Positions 43,586-52,342 of a DNA stretch of 64,000 nucleotides are shown here, piece after piece. The stretch is from NCBI RefSeq assembly GCF_030056655.1, contig NZ_JASHIE010000002.1:124001-188000 (forward strand), read 5' to 3'. The notes beneath the pieces are model-generated. The model saw only the letters and a list, made by a program, of their open reading frames with translations, made no database searches and was not told the origin of the DNA. The translations under genes were made by a program, and so were the position numbers. The first letter of the stretch is position 1. Each line of letters begins with the position of its first letter. Source of the DNA: Flectobacillus rivi (lineage in GTDB: Bacteria; Bacteroidota; Bacteroidia; Cytophagales; Spirosomataceae).

Positions 43586-44587
43586 ATGTATTATTCAAAA
43601 ATTGTTGGACTAGGACATTATGTTCCTGAAAATATCATTTCAAATCAATATCTCGAAAGCATCATGGATACCAACGATGCTTGGATTACCGAACGAACTG
43701 GTATTAAAGAACGTCGCTATTTTACTTATGGAAAGGACACTAATGCCTCAATGGCTACCGAAGCCGCTAAAATTGCGATTGAACGAGCAGGATTGAAGCC
43801 TCAAGAAATTGATTTTATTGTTTACGCTACAATTACTCCCGACTACTATTTCCCAGGACCAGGCTTTGTATTGCAACGTAATTTGGGCATGCAAAACATT
43901 GGAGTCCTAGATATTCGTGATCAATGTTCGGGATTTATATATGCGCTTTCAACTGCTGACCAATTTATTCGTTCGGGAATGTACAAAAACATTTTGGTCA
44001 TTGGTGCTGAAATACAATCTACCTTTCTTAATCATACCACCGAAGGAAGAGGCGTAGCTGTAATTTTTGGAGATGGTGCAGGTGCTGCGGTAGTACAAGC
44101 CACTACCGACTCATCGCATAGAATTCTTTCAACACACTTACATGCCGATGGAACGTATGCCGAAGATTTGTATGTAAAAGACCCAGGCAGTAGCCGTCCA
44201 AAGCGTTTTTATGATGATTTATTCGAAGATAAAAACACTGGAGAAGTCATTATGAATGGTAATATGGTATTCAAACACGCTGTAGTTCGTTTTCCAGAAG
44301 TAATTAAAGAGGCTTTGGAAAAAAATAATTTATCTCCTGAAGATATTGACCTATTAGTACCACATCAAGCCAATCTTCGTATTTCGGAATATGTGCGCCA
44401 ACAAATGGGCTTGCCAGAGGAGAAAGTGATGAATAATATCCAAAAATATGGTAATACCACCGCAGCATCCATCCCAATTGCTTTAAGTGAAGCTTGGGAA
44501 ATGGGGAAAATTAAAGATGGAAATCTGGTATGTCTAGCTGCCTTCGGAAGTGGATTCACATGGGGCTCTGCTTTAATTAAGTGGTAG
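43586..44587 (+). CDS. fabH: Beta-ketoacyl-ACP synthase III
   Basis: Condenses acyl-CoA primers with malonyl-ACP to start fatty-acid synthesis. In 333 residues the Cys-His-Asn triad is complete: DIRDQCSGFIYAL with Cys near 113, LLVPHQANLRI with His near 260, and KYGNTTAASIP with Asn near 290. The N-terminal TNDAWITERTGIKERR is the usual FabH segment. The start at 43586 opens with YYSKIVGLGHYVPEN. It is not in a fab cluster (no plsX or rpmF nearby), which allows that it is one of several KAS III paralogues with a specialised role. Confidence 0.88.
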   Translation: MYYSKIVGLGHYVPENIISNQYLESIMDTNDAWITERTGIKERRYFTYGKDTNASMATEAAKIAIERAGLKPQEIDFIVYATITPDYYFPGPGFVLQRNLGMQNIGVLDIRDQCSGFIYALSTADQFIRSGMYKNILVIGAEIQSTFLNHTTEGRGVAVIFGDGAGAAVVQATTDSSHRILSTHLHADGTYAEDLYVKDPGSSRPKRFYDDLFEDKNTGEVIMNGNMVFKHAVVRFPEVIKEALEKNNLSPEDIDLLVPHQANLRISEYVRQQMGLPEEKVMNNIQKYGNTTAASIPIALSEAWEMGKIKDGNLVCLAAFGSGFTWGSALIKW

Positions 44588-44593
44588 TTATTT

Positions 44594-44792
44594 AATTTGA
44601 AGATTAGTTAATTTGAAGACTAATCAATTTGAAGATTTGCCAATTTGAAGATTTGAAAATGTTTCGTAGATAGAGAATAAGGTCGATAAATAGAGCTAAA
44701 CAACCTCATATTTTTTATCAATCCTTTCAATTATCATTAAATTTCCCAATTAGCACATTTTCAAATCTTCAAATCTTCAAATTTTCAAATTA
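44594..44792. repeat. Tandem AATTTGAAGATT units facing an inverted set
   Basis: The left part (44594-44657) holds four imperfect copies of AATTTGAAGA(T/C)TxG with about 16-19-bp spacing. The right part (44755-44792) holds the reverse complement, TTTTCAAATCTTCAAATCTT, repeated. About 100 bp of AT-rich loop separates them. The right arm includes the stop codon of the minus-strand CoA-binding protein. It fills the gap between the two convergent genes. Confidence 0.7.
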
Positions 44793-45152
44793 GTACTGTC
44801 CTGTTGAGAGTAATACCAAGGTACAAGCTTCTTCTACGTCTATTCCTTTACTTTGTGCCAAAGTCTCAAACTCAGGGTTTTCTGTACCAGGATTAAATAC
44901 AATTCGTTTGGGATGCAAGCCCAGAATATAATCATAATATTCTGCCTGATGTTGTGGTCCGATATACATGGTAACTGTATCAATATTTTCCAATGCTGGA
45001 AAACCATTTTGGATAGGAATAGAAGCCACCTCTCCTTTTTTTATTCCTAAAAGCGCTACTTCGTGTCCGTGATTCAAAAGCATATTGGTTGCGATGTAGG
45101 CATATCTTGCAGTATTGGTCGTTGCGCCAATCACTAATGTTTTTTTTGCCAT
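44790..45152 (-). CDS. Small CoA-binding-domain protein (YccU-like)
   Basis: A 120-residue single Rossmann-type CoA-binding domain, as in succinyl-CoA synthetase alpha or YccU. It opens KKTLVIGATTNTARYAYIA (nucleotide-binding loop near 6-20), then HEVALLGIKKG near 30, PKRIVFNPGTENPEF near 80 and ends VEEACTLVLLSTGQY. Such proteins are usually cytoplasmic and of unclear role. The stop codon lies in the repeat shared with the fabH-side gap. The start is 166 bp from the divergent GH13-like gene. Confidence 0.85.
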   Translation of the reverse strand: MAKKTLVIGATTNTARYAYIATNMLLNHGHEVALLGIKKGEVASIPIQNGFPALENIDTVTMYIGPQHQAEYYDYILGLHPKRIVFNPGTENPEFETLAQSKGIDVEEACTLVLLSTGQY

Positions 45153-45318
45153 AAGTATTTATATATCATTTGCTTACTCTACTACTTAAAGTAATATCAA
45201 AGGCAAAAAATATGTAATTTTCAAGAATTTGTTTACTTTTAAAACAAATTTAAGAGAACTAATAGTTTCAGTATTGCTGACATTTGTTAGGTTCCATTAT
45301 CCATTTTTATATTAATCT

Positions 45319-47361
45319 ATGAACATCCCAGATACACATGATGGTTTTTGCCAGCTTTGGGCAAACAATCAGCAGCACTTAATTGCGCCCTATCTCAATG
45401 GGCAAAGCCAATTCATACCACATCTTTTGCCCGAATTGGCGGTTAAGATTCCAACCGCCCAAATAGCTTATTTGCTAGAACGAAAGCTAGGGCAAGCAAC
45501 TTTCTATCAAGCCATTAACCCCAACAATACCGTAGATAGCCCAGTTAAATCATTACCCGATGGACAATGGCTCAAAACGGTAAATATGGTCGGTATCAAT
45601 GTTCGAACGATTCAGAGTTTTTGGAATGTAGTAAAGTACTCTCTCACGCTGCCTGCTTCGCAATCTTCAATTCACTTGTTGCCAATTTGGGAATGCGGCG
45701 TGGTAGCAAGTTTGTATGGCATGGCTGGGTGGAATATTAATCCAGAATTTTATGATGTCGAATTAGCGAGCTACTATCCTCATTTGGATACCGTCGAAAA
45801 GCAATTGAAAGTGGTAGTAAACATACTTCATGCCTTGGGAAAAACAGTGGGTATGGATGTGATTCCGCATACTGACCGTTATTCAGAAATTGCTCTTGCC
45901 AATCCTCAGTATTTTGAATGGTTGCAACGAAAAGAATTTGAGATTTTAAACCATGAAGAAAATCTACATCTAAAAGTTCAAGAGCGTATTTTTGAGTTCT
46001 TACAACAAGTAGGAGCTTCGGTAGAAATGCCTTATCCAGACAATGTGGAGGCTTTTTTTGATAATTCTCAAATCAGTGAATCAGATAGAATTTTAGTATT
46101 ATTTGGTCAGAAAAAAGACCTTTGGGGACGAAACGGACGCCGTAATCAGTTTATAAGCTATTTGTTTGAAGAAGGTTATGAGCCTGTGCCTGCCACTATG
46201 GCTCCACCCTATCGTGGTTTGGTAGTAGACCCACACGATGATGCAAAGACTGTTGATGAAGATGGTAGAGTATGGCGAGACTATGTGATTGCGAAACCAC
46301 AAAATATGTCTCGTGTCTTTGGTCCGTTAGGTAGATTTAAACTTCATGAGGCTAAAAACAATAATGCTGACTGGGAAATTGATTTTGAAAAACCACGTGT
46401 AGAAGTTTGGGAGTATGTAGCTAATCGTTACTTATCTTTTGCACTCGATTTCAATTTTGATTTTATGCGTGGCGATATGTCACACGTGCAGATGCGTCCA
46501 GAAGGTACGCCTAGTAACCCTGATTTGTATTACGATATTCATAAATATATCAAACACTTTATTCGTCAACATAAACCTTCGTTTGGATATTTTGCCGAAA
46601 GCTTCTTGGCTCCGCCTAACGAAATGGCTTATGGCATCGAAGAAGAGCATTTGGAAGGCTCAGATACTGACTCTACCCTTGGCGACTTGCAGTCGATGGT
46701 CGTAGGCTCAGCACGATTTATTGCAGAATTTGCACGTTATCATGAATTGGCCCAAACTCGCAGTTTTGCGCCTAATTTTACCATCATGACCGCAGACAAA
46801 GACGATCCGCGTTTTGATGAATTTTATCTTAAAGGAAACGAGTTGCGTCTTTTTCTGGCATTCTTTTTAACAGATATGCCATCGTACATGAGCTTAGGTT
46901 ATGAACAGCGCGACCCGCATCCTGTACCTGCTCCAAACGAAAATTATACCAAACTATATGTTTTCCAGCTCGATGAAGGACCAAAGGCGACCCATGGTCC
47001 ATATATTTGGGGTAAAAATGGAGAATTATTCCATAATTTAGAGCAAATAAAAACAATCGCTGACCAACTAATGCCAGATATTCTTCATCAAAAAATACAG
47101 TGGTTGATTAGCCCATCAATAGAAAATCAACATAAGGTAATTGCTTGGAAAATTGAGGGAGATACCGACTACGTATTTCTTGCAAATCTAGATATTGAGC
47201 AAGATATTACAGCTATTGAGCTAAAAGGAGCATTAAACGGTACAGAACTCAAAAATATTTTTTCAACTTTTGCATCACCATTGCAAAATATTATGCAATC
47301 AAATGATGTGTTTATCGTTAATAGTCTATTGGCAGGAGAATGTAAGATTTTTAAATTATAA
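45319..47361 (+). CDS. Cytoplasmic GH13-like (alpha-amylase fold) protein
   Basis: A 680-residue protein with no signal peptide. The TIM-barrel hallmarks of alpha-amylases occur in order but in unusual form: TVGMDVIPHTDRYSEIA near 177 (region I-like), LDFNFDFMRGDMSHVQ near 374-390 (nucleophile Asp of region II), SFGYFAESFLAPPNE near 420 (acid/base Glu of region III) and PSYMSLGYEQRDPHP near 521. The usual NHD of region IV is not clear. The C-terminal ~100 residues look like the beta-domain. Thus it is a divergent member of clan GH-H, probably acting on intracellular glucans or a glycosyl phosphate. No glycogen genes are adjacent. Confidence 0.7.
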   Translation: MNIPDTHDGFCQLWANNQQHLIAPYLNGQSQFIPHLLPELAVKIPTAQIAYLLERKLGQATFYQAINPNNTVDSPVKSLPDGQWLKTVNMVGINVRTIQSFWNVVKYSLTLPASQSSIHLLPIWECGVVASLYGMAGWNINPEFYDVELASYYPHLDTVEKQLKVVVNILHALGKTVGMDVIPHTDRYSEIALANPQYFEWLQRKEFEILNHEENLHLKVQERIFEFLQQVGASVEMPYPDNVEAFFDNSQISESDRILVLFGQKKDLWGRNGRRNQFISYLFEEGYEPVPATMAPPYRGLVVDPHDDAKTVDEDGRVWRDYVIAKPQNMSRVFGPLGRFKLHEAKNNNADWEIDFEKPRVEVWEYVANRYLSFALDFNFDFMRGDMSHVQMRPEGTPSNPDLYYDIHKYIKHFIRQHKPSFGYFAESFLAPPNEMAYGIEEEHLEGSDTDSTLGDLQSMVVGSARFIAEFARYHELAQTRSFAPNFTIMTADKDDPRFDEFYLKGNELRLFLAFFLTDMPSYMSLGYEQRDPHPVPAPNENYTKLYVFQLDEGPKATHGPYIWGKNGELFHNLEQIKTIADQLMPDILHQKIQWLISPSIENQHKVIAWKIEGDTDYVFLANLDIEQDITAIELKGALNGTELKNIFSTFASPLQNIMQSNDVFIVNSLLAGECKIFKL

Positions 47362-47752
47362 GTAATTTTTAATTCTCTTTTTAATATATTTACTCAAGCA
47401 GTTCGTTATATTTATGACGAATTGCTTGAAACAAAATCACTGATTTTATAGTTATCCTAAAGTGCTATATTTGATTAGACCTAACCCGATAAAATGACAA
47501 ACTCTCGTAATCTTATTGTTGGATTGCTCGCTACAATAAATCAATTATCATTGACAATGTTTGATTTAAGGTTATTACATGAGGTTTACTAGTTGCACTA
47601 GATGAGTAGCATACACCCTAAGCTTCAAGAAGTTACCCTATAAATCATATTAATTACGTTACTTACTTTATAAAATTTAATTGATTAGAAACAAACCAAT
47701 TACACAATAGGTTTAGTCCATGTTATTTGTATAATCCTTAATCTTTACACCC
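47362..47752. other. 391-bp gene-free region with one hairpin
   Basis: The arms CAAGCAGTTCGTTA and TGACGAATTGCTTG (47395-47428, two wobble or mismatch pairs, 6-nt loop) form a hairpin 33 bp after the GH13-like stop, without a T-tail. A 32-codon frame (47494-47592, starting MTNSRNLIVG) exists but has no support. The promoter of the HNH-type gene must be in the last part; none fits the consensus well. Confidence 0.5.
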
Positions 47753-48349
47753 ATGACAGAAAAGAAAACAGCGTTGAAAATCAACAAAATCAGTAGTTTC
47801 TGGAACGAGAAATGGGTGGATATTCCGTTCACTGAAGTAGAAAATCCTCCTCGTTATCAGGTATCCAACTATGGAAGACTTAAAAGTTTCCAAAATGACC
47901 CTGTAAATGGCGAAATTATTGCTGGCTCCAAAATACAAGGATATAAGTCTTTGAATATCAGAGCAAAAGGCAATAAGTCTTTAAATCGCTATGTACATAA
48001 ACTTGTAGCTGAGTTCTTCTTGAAAAAAGACTCAGATGAAAAGAAATTTGTCGTCCACCTTGATCACGACAAGCTTAACAACCACTGGGAAAATTTGAAA
48101 TGGGTAACACGTGATGAAATGACCATTCATAATCGTGATAATCCAGCCGTGAGAGACAAAGTTATTCCAAGAAGAACTAAGAACTATAAGCTCACAGAAA
48201 GTAAGGTTTTGATGATTAAAAAGATGCTTCGCTCAGACAAAAACCGTCTGAAAATGATTGCAAAGCAATTTGGCATCACTCACACCCAACTCAATCGCAT
48301 TCGTTCTGGTGAAAACTGGGGCCATGTAAAGTTGGACGATGAAAAATAA
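47753..48349 (+). CDS. NUMOD4/HNH homing-endonuclease-like protein
   Basis: 198 residues with the layout of free-standing phage or intron HNH endonucleases. A NUMOD4 motif (WVDIPFTEVENPPRYQVSNYGRLKSF) lies near 20-45. An HNH domain (RYVHKLVAEFFL near 80, VVHLDHDKLNNHWENLKWVTRDE near 100-122) keeps the conserved His, Asp, Asn and His. A C-terminal helix-turn-helix (KMIAKQFGITHTQLNRIRSGENWGHV near 165-190) follows. No intron, intein or phage gene is adjacent, so its mobility is not evident. It could be a domesticated nuclease or regulator. It has its own terminator. Confidence 0.82.
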   Translation: MTEKKTALKINKISSFWNEKWVDIPFTEVENPPRYQVSNYGRLKSFQNDPVNGEIIAGSKIQGYKSLNIRAKGNKSLNRYVHKLVAEFFLKKDSDEKKFVVHLDHDKLNNHWENLKWVTRDEMTIHNRDNPAVRDKVIPRRTKNYKLTESKVLMIKKMLRSDKNRLKMIAKQFGITHTQLNRIRSGENWGHVKLDDEK

Positions 48350-48382
48350 AAAGCGGTCGGAGATTAACTCCGACCGCTTTTT
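48350..48382. terminator. Bidirectional terminator between the HNH-type gene and the histidine kinase
   Basis: Perfect 14-bp arms AAAAGCGGTCGGAG and CTCCGACCGCTTTT with a 5-nt loop, placed between convergent stops. The AAGCGGT core is the same as in the MITE-like palindromes at 9725 and 63692. Confidence 0.92.
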
Positions 48383-48398
48383 ATTTTTATGGATCGTA

Positions 48399-51300
48399 TT
48401 ATTGATTCAAAGGCAAGGTAAAGTAGAATGTTGAACCTGAACTAGTTTGCGTCTCGAACCAAATGCTACCTTTGGCATTATCAACAACCCATTTTGCCAA
48501 GGCAAGTCCTACACCAGAGCCTTGTTCCTTCGTACTAAAATCAAGCATAAAAATTTTACTACGGTCTTCTTCAGGGATACCTATACCGTTATCGGTTACA
48601 CTAAACGTTATAGCCTCGATTCCTCTTATGAGACGTACCGTAATAATCGGACTACGGTGTGAAGGTACCGATTGAATCGCATTTACAATTAAATTTTTGA
48701 TAATATTCCCCGTAAGATGTCTATCGCCTACCACGTAAATCGAATTGGCAGGAATATCCTTAATCAAGCGAATAGTTTTATCCTCTAAGAATAAATTAAT
48801 CACCATGGTTGCTTCTGCTACTATGTCAAAGACTTCCTTCTTAGGAATAGGCATTCGAGCAAAATCTGAGAAAGAGTTGGCAATGTATGATAAATTATCT
48901 ATCTGACCTGTTAATGAATCTATTTGGTCTTTTATTTGAACAGCATCAATCGTTACCCCACGTGAAAGCTTATGTTGCAATAATTGCAAAGATAACTTCA
49001 TTGGCGTCAAAGGGTTCTTGATTTCGTGCGCTACCTGTTTTGCCATTTGTTGCCACGCCGACTGCTTATTTGAATCTGCCAAGGCAATTTTTGACTCCTC
49101 CAACTTGATAAGCATTTGATTATAAGCTTTTATCAAAACGCCTATCTCATCGTCCGAACGCCAACTTAATGCCTCATTGGTTTTACTCAAATCTATTTTC
49201 CGTAGTTTATTCGTAATAATCCGCAAAGGAACCGTAAGAGCATTCGAAGCAAAGAATGACAAGAGTAACAAGATTACAAAAATAGTAGTAAAGGCATTTA
49301 ATAACGAACCTATTACAGCACTTACTTCTTTCTCATACCATACTTTTGAGTCATAAAAAGGAATACTGATAATACCTAATAAGCGACCTTCGTTGGAGCG
49401 CATACCTAGAAAGGAAGTGGTAAATGTTAGATTACCCAATTGTTCACTCAAACTTACTTTTAGTTCCTTTTCTTCTATCAACTTGGTATAAGCCAATGGA
49501 TTCAAGTATTTTGAAACCATGTTAGTTTGATAGATTAAGTTTTTATTGGTTGCTAATAACTTTCCTGTTGTATCAAAAATACTGACGAACTTCTTACTAT
49601 TCGAAACAATTTTTGTCAAGGTATCAGATAGAAACTCTTCACTCATTTTGCCTTGAGCATATTTTTCCACCGCTGGCCAAACGCTAATACTAACATTTTC
49701 GGTCTGACTCAAATATGACTGCGATTGACTTTCGGCCAATTTTGTTCCAATAATACTCAGGGTTATTCCTACCACTAATATCAGCGGAAGCAAAAACGCA
49801 ACATTCAAATAAATTTGTATTTTAGTTGCCAAACTTACATTCATGCGGGTAAAACCATATCTAACCGAATACAGTAGCATCACACAAATAATAGTGACTA
49901 CTAACACTAAAAACAAAAATGAAAAGTTAGAATATAACCCAGAAGGAGTCATTTCTTCGGAAGAAACAATAATCTTTCGATTGTTTTTACCTGTTACACC
50001 TAAGTGTTTGTAGCCGCTGTTGGTAAGTCCTTCGGTAAATAAGAGAGGGTTATTCAGGACAGATAAAGGCATTTTACGCTCATAATTATAGCCCTTTCCA
50101 CCAGAATTGACGATATGTCCATTTTCATATACGGCAAAACTAAAATTACCTAGTTCCAACTGAGAACCATCAGACATCGTCAAATCAGAAAAGGCATCTT
50201 TTGTGATACCATCTCTTTCTCGAAGATCCAAAACGATATACCCTACTTTTTCATCAAAATTGGTTGCCAAAGGAATAAACTCAACATATTGCTTTACAAA
50301 CCCATTGCGCGGTTCGTTGATAAAAAACAAGTCAGGATAATTGGTTTTATATTTAGGCTTGTTATACTCTTTTTCATACATAGCATAACTTGAAGAGCCA
50401 TCTACGTTAGATAGTGAATTGCCTGATGGGTCAAATACGGATATTTCCACATCATAGTAGTCAAAATAGTTGTCTAACAAAGATTTTTTGAAGTAATTCT
50501 GCACTTCTTCTCGTGGCAAAACGGCTTTTCGTGCAATTTTCAATAGGGCTGTATCTTCTTTTACTTGGGTAATAAGTTTGCTCAATAGAAACTCACCTAT
50601 CTCATCGTTTTCGGCCAAGTACTTTTTCCCTAATTGTTGTTTCATTACTAAGTCTCTCCGAATGGCTTGCTTATAGACTACATTGGTAGCCATAGCCGCA
50701 CAAATAATCGATGCCGAAAAGAAATAAATCGTAGTTTGGTATCTAAAAGTATAGAGATAACGAGGAAACTGCATCCAACAAATCAGCCCAATATATAACG
50801 CATGCAAGCTCAATACACCTATTCCGATGTCCAATAGCAAAGCCCAAAACACCATACAAAGCAAGGATACCACAAACAATAAGCCCATGTAAATCAGTGG
50901 TTTTGTCAAACGCAAAAGCTTGATAAACAAATTTATGAGCACATGCGTTGCCAGAAAATACACTAAGCTCACCAGTAAAAAGATACCAATACAAGAAGTT
51001 TTGAGGGGTCTATCCCAAAAATCAATACTTAAGGATAGGTCTAGTCGGTACTGAGAAAAGATATATATATTGACTAAAACAAAATAGAGGCTTTTGTAAA
51101 TATAGAAACTCAAAAAGACAAGAATGCTAGCAATGGTTATTTTTAGACTTTGCGAAACGTGCATTACCCAAAGATAAAATTTCATTTTGTAGTAATAATT
51201 CACCAAGTATAACAACAAGAAAAATACTACAATCAAATTGAGCATTAAATCTCCTAGAGAAGGTACAATAGCAGATGACGCATAAAATTTGGGATTGAAC

Positions 51301-52145
51301 AAGTTACTTTCATAGAAAATAAACGGCAAGGAGTAAAACAACATTACCCCTCTCAAACCCAATAAAAAAACACCCAAAAGCACAAAGGCTTTTTCATATT
51401 GATGCTCGTGATTGAATACCCAAATCACACTCAACACAAATACTGTCAATAAAAACAGCCCTAATACACCAAGCACAATCACATTGACAGGAATGGATTG
51501 ATTTTTTAAGCTATCCGCCTTAGGTGGCGTAACAACAAATAAGAAAATCTGATCTTCGGTATGAATATTTAAGTGTGAATTATTAGATTTTTCGACACTT
51601 AAATTTTGTGGGTCTATCGAAAAAATAGCAGGATTATACGTAGACTTCAGATGATTGGTCTCTGATTCGTATAAGCGAAATAGTTCTATCAATGAAAATA
51701 TTTCATACTCTCCTGTCTGCCCATGATTTACCACAAATTTATTCCTGTCTATTTCAAAAGAACGAGCCGTATAAGTTCCTCTTACTTTTTCATATTCAGG
51801 GACAAATCTTGAGTCTGACCAATAAATCAGTTCGTGGTTCTTGAAAATAAAATACGGATGTGTCGCTTGAACAGCAAATTGAGAAAACTGAGGTTTAGGC
51901 CCTAGTGTTTGTAGTGTAGCGATTATTTTCCGTAAATCTTCCTGCGAAACATTTACCTCTTCCTGCACCTTTTGCTGAACGTCATACAGGTACTTATCCT
52001 CGGTGGCGCTTACGGGTCCTTTTTCACTTAAAAAATAGACTAAAAAGGCCAAGCCAAAAGTCAGCAAAGCCAGTCCAAGAAATATTTTTCTCTTTTGTAC
52101 TATAAATCGTATGAAGGATTGTAAATGTATTACCATGTATGACAA
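48399..52145 (-). CDS. Large multi-membrane-span sensor histidine kinase (NtrY-like)
   Basis: A 1248-residue membrane sensor that should autophosphorylate on His and pass phosphate to an unseen response regulator. Residues 1-500 hold a first helix (about 20-38), a ~170-residue extracytoplasmic region and a cluster of about ten helices. A second extracytoplasmic sensor region (about 505-720) with further helices follows (about 728-750 and 775-800), then a third periplasmic stretch, a helix near 945, a HAMP domain (about 970-1020) and the kinase core: H-box VAHEIKNPLTPMKLSLQLL near 1037, N-box NLIVNAIQS, G1 VTDNGIGIP, and STKEQGSGVGLALAKWVV. HEIKNPLTPMKLS resembles NtrY. Kinases of this size with several sensor regions are unusual. 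The gene has no partner regulator nearby. Confidence 0.88.
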   Translation of the reverse strand: MSYMVIHLQSFIRFIVQKRKIFLGLALLTFGLAFLVYFLSEKGPVSATEDKYLYDVQQKVQEEVNVSQEDLRKIIATLQTLGPKPQFSQFAVQATHPYFIFKNHELIYWSDSRFVPEYEKVRGTYTARSFEIDRNKFVVNHGQTGEYEIFSLIELFRLYESETNHLKSTYNPAIFSIDPQNLSVEKSNNSHLNIHTEDQIFLFVVTPPKADSLKNQSIPVNVIVLGVLGLFLLTVFVLSVIWVFNHEHQYEKAFVLLGVFLLGLRGVMLFYSLPFIFYESNLFNPKFYASSAIVPSLGDLMLNLIVVFFLLLYLVNYYYKMKFYLWVMHVSQSLKITIASILVFLSFYIYKSLYFVLVNIYIFSQYRLDLSLSIDFWDRPLKTSCIGIFLLVSLVYFLATHVLINLFIKLLRLTKPLIYMGLLFVVSLLCMVFWALLLDIGIGVLSLHALYIGLICWMQFPRYLYTFRYQTTIYFFSASIICAAMATNVVYKQAIRRDLVMKQQLGKKYLAENDEIGEFLLSKLITQVKEDTALLKIARKAVLPREEVQNYFKKSLLDNYFDYYDVEISVFDPSGNSLSNVDGSSSYAMYEKEYNKPKYKTNYPDLFFINEPRNGFVKQYVEFIPLATNFDEKVGYIVLDLRERDGITKDAFSDLTMSDGSQLELGNFSFAVYENGHIVNSGGKGYNYERKMPLSVLNNPLLFTEGLTNSGYKHLGVTGKNNRKIIVSSEEMTPSGLYSNFSFLFLVLVVTIICVMLLYSVRYGFTRMNVSLATKIQIYLNVAFLLPLILVVGITLSIIGTKLAESQSQSYLSQTENVSISVWPAVEKYAQGKMSEEFLSDTLTKIVSNSKKFVSIFDTTGKLLATNKNLIYQTNMVSKYLNPLAYTKLIEEKELKVSLSEQLGNLTFTTSFLGMRSNEGRLLGIISIPFYDSKVWYEKEVSAVIGSLLNAFTTIFVILLLLSFFASNALTVPLRIITNKLRKIDLSKTNEALSWRSDDEIGVLIKAYNQMLIKLEESKIALADSNKQSAWQQMAKQVAHEIKNPLTPMKLSLQLLQHKLSRGVTIDAVQIKDQIDSLTGQIDNLSYIANSFSDFARMPIPKKEVFDIVAEATMVINLFLEDKTIRLIKDIPANSIYVVGDRHLTGNIIKNLIVNAIQSVPSHRSPIITVRLIRGIEAITFSVTDNGIGIPEEDRSKIFMLDFSTKEQGSGVGLALAKWVVDNAKGSIWFETQTSSGSTFYFTLPLNQ

Positions 52146-52284
52146 TTATCTCTTATATGAGTTTTGCAATTAATTTGGATTCTATTGTCTCAAAAATAAG
52201 CAAGTAACTTGGATTCTTTGAGTAATTCAGGATGAAACTGTTTAAATGGTTTTGAAAACAGCTTTTCTTTTATGAATTAGCGTT

Positions 52285-52317
52285 AAAAAAAAGAGGCAGG
52301 CTCCAAGAAGCCTACCT
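52285..52317 (-). terminator. Terminator of metF
   Basis: On the minus strand AGGTAGGCT pairs with AGCCTGCCT across a 6-nt loop, using one G-U pair that only works for the minus-strand RNA. It is followed by eight T's. It lies 26 bp past the metF stop. Confidence 0.85.
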
Positions 52318-52342
52318 TTCCTTTAGTTTTTATTTGCTATTT

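Noticed and set aside
44594..44792. CRISPR array, because of the regular spacing of the AATTTGAAGATT units
   Set aside because: Units are short, imperfect, only four, spacers are absent, an inverted set exists and there are no cas genes.
47494..47592. 32-codon ORF in the gap before the HNH-type gene
   Set aside because: Short, without charge or hydrophobic layout, and without a terminator or promoter of its own.
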